A DNA stretch of 64,000 nucleotides from assembly GCF_003863365.1 (NCBI RefSeq), contig NZ_RQXT01000017.1:53909-117908 (forward strand). Reading direction: 5' to 3'. Both the position numbers and the translations under genes were made by a program. Below the pieces are notes generated by a model, which did no database searches, was not told the origin of the DNA, and was given only the letters and a program-made list of their open reading frames with translations. Source of the DNA: Mesorhizobium tamadayense (GTDB lineage: Bacteria > Pseudomonadota > Alphaproteobacteria > Rhizobiales > Rhizobiaceae). Position 1 is the stretch's first letter. Each line of letters starts with the position of its first letter. Of this stretch, positions 59,169-64,000 are shown one piece after another.

Positions 59169-59230
59169 CACAGAACGCAAACTGACCTGACAGGTTGCGC
59201 GCTGACCTTGGCCGCTGATATGCGGGCGCG

Positions 59231-61813
59231 ATGAAGACAGGATCCCTGCCCGAGCTCCCGGTGTCCGCCGTGCTGCCCGCGCTTGTCGACGCGCTCGCCG
59301 GGCGCAACAGCGCCGTGCTGGTGGCGCCGCCCGGCGCCGGCAAGACGACGCTGGTGCCGCTGGCGCTGCTCGACGCGCCGTGGTTGGGCGAGGGCAAGAT
59401 CGTGCTGCTCGAGCCGCGCCGGCTCGCCGCCCGCGCTGCTGCGCGCCGCATGGCCGAGCTGCTCGAAGAGGAGCCGGGCGGCACCGTCGGCTACGCCATG
59501 CGCATGGAAAACCGCACCTCGGCGCGGACAAAAATCCTCGTCGTCACCGAGGGCGTGCTGTCGCGCATGATCCTCGACGATCCGGAACTGCCCGGCGTTT
59601 CGGCGGTGATCTTCGACGAATTCCATGAGCGCTCGCTCGACGGCGATTTCGGCCTGGCGCTGGCGCTCGACGTGCAGGGCGCGCTCAGGCCCGACCTGCG
59701 CCTGCTGGTCATGTCGGCGACGCTCGATGGCGCGCGCGTCGCAAAGCTCCTGGCGCAAGCGCCGGTGATCGAGAGCAAGGGCCGCGCCTATCCGGTCGAC
59801 ATCCGCTATGACGAGCGGCCAGCCGGCGTGGCCGTCGAGGATGCGATGGTCAAAGCGGTTCGTGCCGCACTCGCCACAGAACAAGGCAGCGTGCTTGCTT
59901 TCCTGCCTGGACAGCGCGAGATCGAGCGCGCCGCCGAGCGACTTGTGGGCAATGTCGGCGGCGATACCGACATTGTCCCGCTCTATGGCCAATTGGACAA
60001 CAGGGCGCAGGACGCTGCGATCAAGCCGGCGCCGCTCGGCCGCCGCAAGGTGGTGTTGGCGACGTCGATCGCCGAAACCTCGATCACCATCGACGGCGTG
60101 CGCGTCGTCATCGATTCCGGCCTGTCGCGGCTGCCGCGCTATGAGCCGGCAAGCGGCCTGACCCGGCTGGAGACGGTGCGCGTCAGCAAGGCTTCCGCCG
60201 ACCAGCGCGCCGGCCGCGCCGGGCGAACGCAGCCCGGCGTTGCCATCCGGCTGTGGCGTGCCGAACAGACTGCAGCACTTCCCGCCTTCACGCCGCCGGA
60301 AATCCTCGAAGCCGATCTTTCCGGCCTGCTGCTCGACTGCGCCGCTTTCGGCGTCGCCGATCCGACAAGCCTGGCCTTTCTCGATCCGCCGCCGGCGCCG
60401 GCACTCAAAGAGGCACGCGTGCTGCTCAAAGCGCTCCACGCCATCGATGACGCCGGGCGGCTGACCGAGGCGGGCGCTGCGATGCGCAAACTGGCGCTGC
60501 CGGTGCGGCTTGCGCATATGGTGGCGGAAGCGGCAAAGATCGGCCAGGCGCAGGAAGCGGCGACGCTTGCCGTGCTGCTCACCGAGCGCGGGCTGGGCGG
60601 CGACAGTGCCGATCTGGAGCGCCGGCTGATACGCTTTCGCGGCGAGAAATCGCCGCGCACCAATGCCGCCCGACAGCTTGCGGAACGATTGGCGAGGCAG
60701 GCCTCACCCTCCCCCTTGAGGGGAGGGTCGGCGGGCGCGCTGAGCGACGCTCAGCGCGATCGACGGGGTGGGGTCGCCGGTCGCGTGCCCGAACCGACCC
60801 CACCCCGATCCGCTGCGCGGCTCGACCCTCCCCTCAAGGGGGAGGGAAAAGGCGCCGGCGCCCTCCTTATCCATGCCTGGCCGGACCGTATCGCCAGGGC
60901 GCGCGGCGAGCGCGGACGTTTCGTGCTCGCCAACGGCTCCGGCGCCATGGTTGACGCCGCCGATCCCCTTGCCGGCGAGGCCTGGGTTGTTGTCGCCGAC
61001 TTGCAGGGCAAGGCGCAGAACGCCCGCATCACCGCCGCCGCTCCCGTCGATGAGGCCGATATCCGCGCCGCCCTTCCCGACCGCATCGAGACGCGGCGCG
61101 AGACAAGCTTCGACCGCGAGCGCCGCGCCGTGCGCGTGCGCGAGACCGCCAGGCTCGGCGCCATCACGCTTTCGGAACGCATGCTGCCGCCGCCCTCAGG
61201 CGCCGATGCCAACCGCGCCATTCTCGATGCCTTGCGCGAGCACGGCCTGTCGCTGCTCGACTGGGGCAAGGAGGCGGAGGTGCTGCGCCAGCGGCTTGGC
61301 TGGCTGCATCGCGGCCTCGGCGCGCCCTGGCCGGACGTCGCGGATCAGGCGCTCCTCGATCGCCTCGACGACTGGCTGCTGCCCTTCCTTGCCGGCGACG
61401 CCTCTTTCGCGGCGATCAAGCCGGGGACACTCGCAACCGGGCTGATGTCGCTGGTCCCGCACGACCTGCAGCGCAAGGTCGACGCGCAGGCGCCGACCCA
61501 TTTCGACGCGCCCTCCGGCAGCCACGTGCCGATCCGCTATGACGGCGAATGGCCGGTGCTTTCGATCCGCGTGCAGGAGCTGTTCGGCCTCGACCGCCAT
61601 CCGGCGATCGCGGGCGGCACGGTGCCGCTGACGCTGGAGCTGCTGTCGCCGGCACATCGCCCGATCCAGACGACGCGCGATCTCCCTGGTTTCTGGCGCG
61701 GTTCATGGGCGGATGTGCGCGCCGACATGCGCGGTCGCTACCCCAAGCATGTCTGGCCGGAAAACCCGCTCCTTGCGACCGCCACCAGCCGCGCCAAGCC
61801 CAGAGGGAGATGA
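59231..61813 (+). CDS. hrpB: ATP-dependent RNA helicase HrpB
   Basis: An 860-residue DEAH/RHA helicase. Motif I is APPGAGKTT (32-40), motif Ia EPRRLAARAAA, motif II appears as DEFH (129-132) in place of DEAH, motif III SATLDG, motif V ATSIAETSITI and motif VI QRAGRAGRTQPG. The helicase-associated and HrpB C-terminal domains follow (ending HVWPENPLLATATSRAKPRGR). Residues about 492-539 are encoded by an inserted palindromic repeat rich in Pro, Arg and Gly, placed between the helicase core region and the C-terminal part without breaking the frame. Cellular role of HrpB is not well established. Confidence 0.9.
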   Translation: MKTGSLPELPVSAVLPALVDALAGRNSAVLVAPPGAGKTTLVPLALLDAPWLGEGKIVLLEPRRLAARAAARRMAELLEEEPGGTVGYAMRMENRTSARTKILVVTEGVLSRMILDDPELPGVSAVIFDEFHERSLDGDFGLALALDVQGALRPDLRLLVMSATLDGARVAKLLAQAPVIESKGRAYPVDIRYDERPAGVAVEDAMVKAVRAALATEQGSVLAFLPGQREIERAAERLVGNVGGDTDIVPLYGQLDNRAQDAAIKPAPLGRRKVVLATSIAETSITIDGVRVVIDSGLSRLPRYEPASGLTRLETVRVSKASADQRAGRAGRTQPGVAIRLWRAEQTAALPAFTPPEILEADLSGLLLDCAAFGVADPTSLAFLDPPPAPALKEARVLLKALHAIDDAGRLTEAGAAMRKLALPVRLAHMVAEAAKIGQAQEAATLAVLLTERGLGGDSADLERRLIRFRGEKSPRTNAARQLAERLARQASPSPLRGGSAGALSDAQRDRRGGVAGRVPEPTPPRSAARLDPPLKGEGKGAGALLIHAWPDRIARARGERGRFVLANGSGAMVDAADPLAGEAWVVVADLQGKAQNARITAAAPVDEADIRAALPDRIETRRETSFDRERRAVRVRETARLGAITLSERMLPPPSGADANRAILDALREHGLSLLDWGKEAEVLRQRLGWLHRGLGAPWPDVADQALLDRLDDWLLPFLAGDASFAAIKPGTLATGLMSLVPHDLQRKVDAQAPTHFDAPSGSHVPIRYDGEWPVLSIRVQELFGLDRHPAIAGGTVPLTLELLSPAHRPIQTTRDLPGFWRGSWADVRADMRGRYPKHVWPENPLLATATSRAKPRGR
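60707..60846. repeat. in-frame palindromic mosaic element inside hrpB
   Basis: A 140-base element with perfect 24-base terminal inverted repeats (60707-60730 and 60823-60846), a second perfect 13-base pair (CGGGGTGGGGTCG at 60764-60776; complement at 60795-60807), and an internal 9-base hairpin (60737-60745 and 60749-60757). All parts are open in the hrpB frame. It resembles rhizobial intergenic palindromes, but here it is translated. Confidence 0.85.
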
Positions 61814-61865
61814 TCGCAAACGAGATGGTCCACCGTTTCTGTTTTCCCGGCTATAGTCCCTTGCG

Positions 61866-63191
61866 ATGATCAACATCTTGCGCGTCCCCGATACCCAACA
61901 GAGCCAGCGTCTGCGGCTCAACACGCTGATCCGCCTGCGCTGGCTGGCCATCGTCGGCCAGAGCCTGACGGTGCTCGTCGTCGCCTACGGGCTGAAATTC
62001 CCGCTGCCGGTTTCGATGTGCTTCGCGCTCATCGCCTGCTCGGCCTGGATGAACCTCTGGCTGACCTTCCGCTATCCGGCCGCGCACCGGCTGACGCCCT
62101 TCTCGGCCTTCGCCATCCTCACCTTGGACAGCCTGCAGCTCGCCGGCTTGCTCTATATGACCGGCGGGCTGACCAACCCGTTCTCGGTCCTGCTCTCGGT
62201 CCCGGTCGTCATCTCCGCGGCGTCGCTGCCGCTGCGCCTCACAGCGGTGCTGGGCGCGCTGGTCATCGTGACGGCAACGCTGCTGGTGTTCTTCCATCTG
62301 CCGCTGCCCTGGCACGAGGGCGCGCCGCTGCCGATGCCCTTCATCTATGTCGCCGGCATGTGGATGGCGGTGTTTTCATCGATCGCCTTCACCGCGATAT
62401 ATGCCTTCCGCGTCGCGGCCGAGGCGCGCCTGCTCGCCAACGCGCTCGCCGCTACCGAGCTGGTGCTGCAGCGCGAGCAGCATCTTTCAGCGCTGGACGG
62501 CCTCGCGGCGGCTGCCGCGCATGAGCTCGGCACGCCTTTAGCCACCATCACGGTCGTCGCCAAGGAAATGGAAAAGGCGCTCGGCGAGGATGCGAAATTC
62601 GGCGAGGACGTGAAGCTGCTGCGCTCGCAAAGCGAGCGTTGCCGCGAGATCCTGAAGCGGCTGACCAGCCTGTCCTCGGAAGGCGAGGAGCATCTTTCGC
62701 GCCTGCCGCTGACCTCGCTGGTCGAGGAAGTGACGGCGCCGCACCGCGATTTCGGCATCTCGATCCGGCTGCGTCCCGGCGAGCGCGTCGGCCCGGAGCC
62801 GGTCGGACGGCGCAACCCCGGCGTCATCTACGGGCTCGGCAATTTGGTCGAGAACGCCGTCGACTTTGCCAAGAAGACGGTCACCGTCAGCTGGAACTGG
62901 GACAATGAGGAGGTCTCCTTCTCCATCACCGACGACGGACCGGGCTTTCCGCCGGAGATCATCGACCGCATCGGCGAGCCCTATATGTCGACGCGCCAGG
63001 GAACCGAGGCCGGCGGCGGCCTCGGGCTCGGCCTTTTCATCGCCAAGACCTTGCTGGAGCGCTCGGGCGCGACGCTCGATTTCCGCAATTCGAGCGGGCT
63101 CGGCGAGGGGGCGGTGGTGCAGATCAGCTGGCCGCGCGGTGTCTTCCTCAATCCCGAGCACGCCTCGGGGACCGCGTTCGATAATGTCTGA
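61866..63191 (+). CDS. actS: redox-responsive sensor histidine kinase ActS/RegB
   Basis: A 441-residue membrane kinase with six transmembrane helices in residues 22-180, the ubiquinone-site motif GGLTNPF (100-106), an H-box with phospho-His219 in AAAHELGTPLATI, the redox-active Cys259 in SERCREILKRL, and ATPase boxes NLVENAVDFA and DDGPGFPPE with GGGLGLGLFIAKTLLERSGA. These are the diagnostic features of the RegB/PrrB/ActS family, which senses the redox state of the quinone pool. The partner regulator lies 213 bases downstream, beyond a repeat. Confidence 0.95.
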   Translation: MINILRVPDTQQSQRLRLNTLIRLRWLAIVGQSLTVLVVAYGLKFPLPVSMCFALIACSAWMNLWLTFRYPAAHRLTPFSAFAILTLDSLQLAGLLYMTGGLTNPFSVLLSVPVVISAASLPLRLTAVLGALVIVTATLLVFFHLPLPWHEGAPLPMPFIYVAGMWMAVFSSIAFTAIYAFRVAAEARLLANALAATELVLQREQHLSALDGLAAAAAHELGTPLATITVVAKEMEKALGEDAKFGEDVKLLRSQSERCREILKRLTSLSSEGEEHLSRLPLTSLVEEVTAPHRDFGISIRLRPGERVGPEPVGRRNPGVIYGLGNLVENAVDFAKKTVTVSWNWDNEEVSFSITDDGPGFPPEIIDRIGEPYMSTRQGTEAGGGLGLGLFIAKTLLERSGATLDFRNSSGLGEGAVVQISWPRGVFLNPEHASGTAFDNV

Positions 63192-63204
63192 GCCTATGCA
63201 TTTG

Positions 63205-63215
63205 CTGCATGGCAG
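63205..63215 (+). promoter_or_regulatory. CTGC-N3-GCAG palindrome between actS and actR
   Basis: CTGC-ATG-GCAG is a perfect match to the CTGC-N3-4-GCAG form reported for PhaR/AniA-type regulators. It lies 13 bases after the actS stop and 189 bases before actR. Confidence 0.4.
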
Positions 63216-63278
63216 CTTTGTTGCCGGCTGTAAAAATTGGACATTGCTGTTGCAGAATTGTATCTGCGTAAAAGTGAG

Positions 63279-63382
63279 GCATGTCGCCCAAAACCGTGCA
63301 GCGGCTTTGGCACGACGACATGCCCGGAAACATGGACTTGATGCGCGCGCTCGCTACAATCCGTTTCGGGGCGACGCGCTTC
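63279..63382. repeat. two-module intergenic repeat (ATGCATGTCG family), copy 3
   Basis: Module 2 is bounded by GCATGTCG (63279) and CGACATGC (63316-63323). A diverged module 1 (ATCCGTTTCGGGGCGACGCG) follows to 63382. It is in the same order and orientation as copy 2 and lies between actS and actR. Confidence 0.55.
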
Positions 63383-63404
63383 AAGTCGGTAGGATGCTGA
63401 TGAG

Positions 63405-63968
63405 ATGAGCGCAGCCGAAGGCACTGGCGCAATGGTTGAAGGCGAGGACACCTCGCTGCTGATCGTCGACGACGACAAGCCGTTTCTCACCCGGCTTGCC
63501 CGCGCCATGGAAACCAGGGGCTTCATGGTCGAGACGGCGGAAAGCGTGGAGGAGGCTGTCGCCAAGGCGCGCGCCCATCCGCCGGCCTATGCGGTGGTCG
63601 ATATGCGCCTCGGCGACGGCAACGGCCTCGACGTGGTCGCCGCCATCCGCGAGAAGCGCGACGATGCCCGCACCATAATCCTAACCGGCTACGGCAACAT
63701 CGCCACGGCGGTGACGGCGGTGAAGCTCGGCGCCGTCGACTACCTGTCGAAGCCGGCCGACGCCGACGACGTGTTCGCAGCGCTGACGCGCACCGCGGGC
63801 GAGCGTGCGGCTCCGCCCGAAAACCCGATGTCGGCCGACCGCGTGCGCTGGGAGCATATCCAGCGCGTCTACGAAATGTGTGACCGCAACGTTTCCGAGA
63901 CCGCGCGCCGGCTCAACATGCACCGCCGCACCCTGCAGCGGATTCTGGCCAAGCGCGCGCCGCGCTAG
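63405..63968 (+). CDS. actR: response regulator ActR/RegA
   Basis: A 187-residue two-domain regulator. The receiver has the acidic pocket VDDDK (21-25), phospho-acceptor Asp66 in VVDMRLGDGNG, Thr in IILTGYG and Lys in YLSKPAD. A Pro-containing linker leads to a Fis-type helix-turn-helix (NVSETARRLNMHRRTLQRIL, about 163-182) that is nearly invariant in the RegA/PrrA/ActR family. It controls genes for redox balance, nitrogen and carbon fixation and pH tolerance in relatives. The gene is complete and ends 32 bases before the window edge. Confidence 0.95.
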   Translation: MSAAEGTGAMVEGEDTSLLIVDDDKPFLTRLARAMETRGFMVETAESVEEAVAKARAHPPAYAVVDMRLGDGNGLDVVAAIREKRDDARTIILTGYGNIATAVTAVKLGAVDYLSKPADADDVFAALTRTAGERAAPPENPMSADRVRWEHIQRVYEMCDRNVSETARRLNMHRRTLQRILAKRAPR

Positions 63969-64000
63969 GTTAGCCAAGTGCGCTGGACAAGCGCTTTAGG

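Larger units (their letters stand above)
58902..59230. promoter_or_regulatory. 329-base divergent region upstream of the ABC/Dha operon and hrpB
   Basis: No gene is seen. It holds the operator-like GTTTAGT array at 59004-59041, a CTGC-GCC-GCAG palindrome at 59061 and a palindromic repeat at 59127-59168. Confidence 0.6.

Noticed and set aside
1..64000. CRISPR arrays, rRNA and tRNA genes
   Set aside because: No regularly spaced direct repeats of CRISPR size and no recognisable rRNA or tRNA sequences were seen while reading both strands; a short tRNA could still be missed by eye.

Overview
The window looks like chromosomal DNA of a GC-rich alphaproteobacterium of the order Hyphomicrobiales (Rhizobiales), most probably a Mesorhizobium-like rhizobium. 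The basis is a succinoglycan-type exo gene set (exoQ, exoF, exoY, exoX, exoU, exoK, exoL, exoA, exoM, exoO, exoN, exoP), an ActS/ActR redox two-component pair, several UgpC-type sugar ABC transporters and families of rhizobial intergenic palindromes. No rRNA, tRNA or CRISPR array was seen. The genus is an inference. 

Layout. (1) 1-7.3 kb: a four-gene sugar ABC transporter, a small membrane protein, a semialdehyde-type aldehyde dehydrogenase behind a GntR/FadR-like operator, and a DUF1349 protein. (2) 7.3-8.3 kb: decayed DNA with fragments of a primase-polymerase and a LuxR-type regulator. (3) 8.3-41.2 kb: an exopolysaccharide region carrying polymerase, acyltransferases, export protein, priming transferase, ExoX, glycosyltransferases, glycanase, UDP-glucose dehydrogenase, flippase, UTP-glucose-1-P uridylyltransferase and ExoP. 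A complete lasso-peptide cluster (13.8-19.7 kb: precursor, RRE, protease, cyclase, HPr-kinase-like kinase, exporter) plus a nucleotidyltransferase gene sits inside it, between exoX and exoU. (4) 41.3-43.2 kb: propionyl-CoA synthetase. (5) 43.4-46.8 kb: a second RiPP-like locus with a 29-residue precursor, PqqD-like RRE, transglutaminase-like protease, HPr-kinase-like kinase and nucleotidyltransferase, but no cyclase and no exporter. (6) 46.9-58.9 kb: one long minus-strand operon joining a sugar or polyol ABC transporter to two dihydroxyacetone-kinase systems, one a fused ATP-type enzyme and one PTS-driven DhaK/DhaL/DhaM with its own HPr and Enzyme I. (7) 59.2-64 kb: hrpB, interrupted in frame by a palindromic repeat, then actS and actR. 

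How the parts may work together. Many EPS promoters and the lasso precursor promoter share one motif, approximately TTGCTGC-N3-GCAACA, so lasso production may be co-regulated with EPS. The lasso core (Gly1, Asp9, C-terminal Ser24) fits a nine-residue macrolactam, and the kinase could phosphorylate the terminal Ser, as reported for paeninodin-type systems. The second locus reuses the same leader spacing and the same kinase, protease and nucleotidyltransferase families on an 8-residue core (RPPSSGAP) that has no Asp or Glu. It therefore cannot make a lasso ring and is the best candidate here for an undescribed peptide-modification system.
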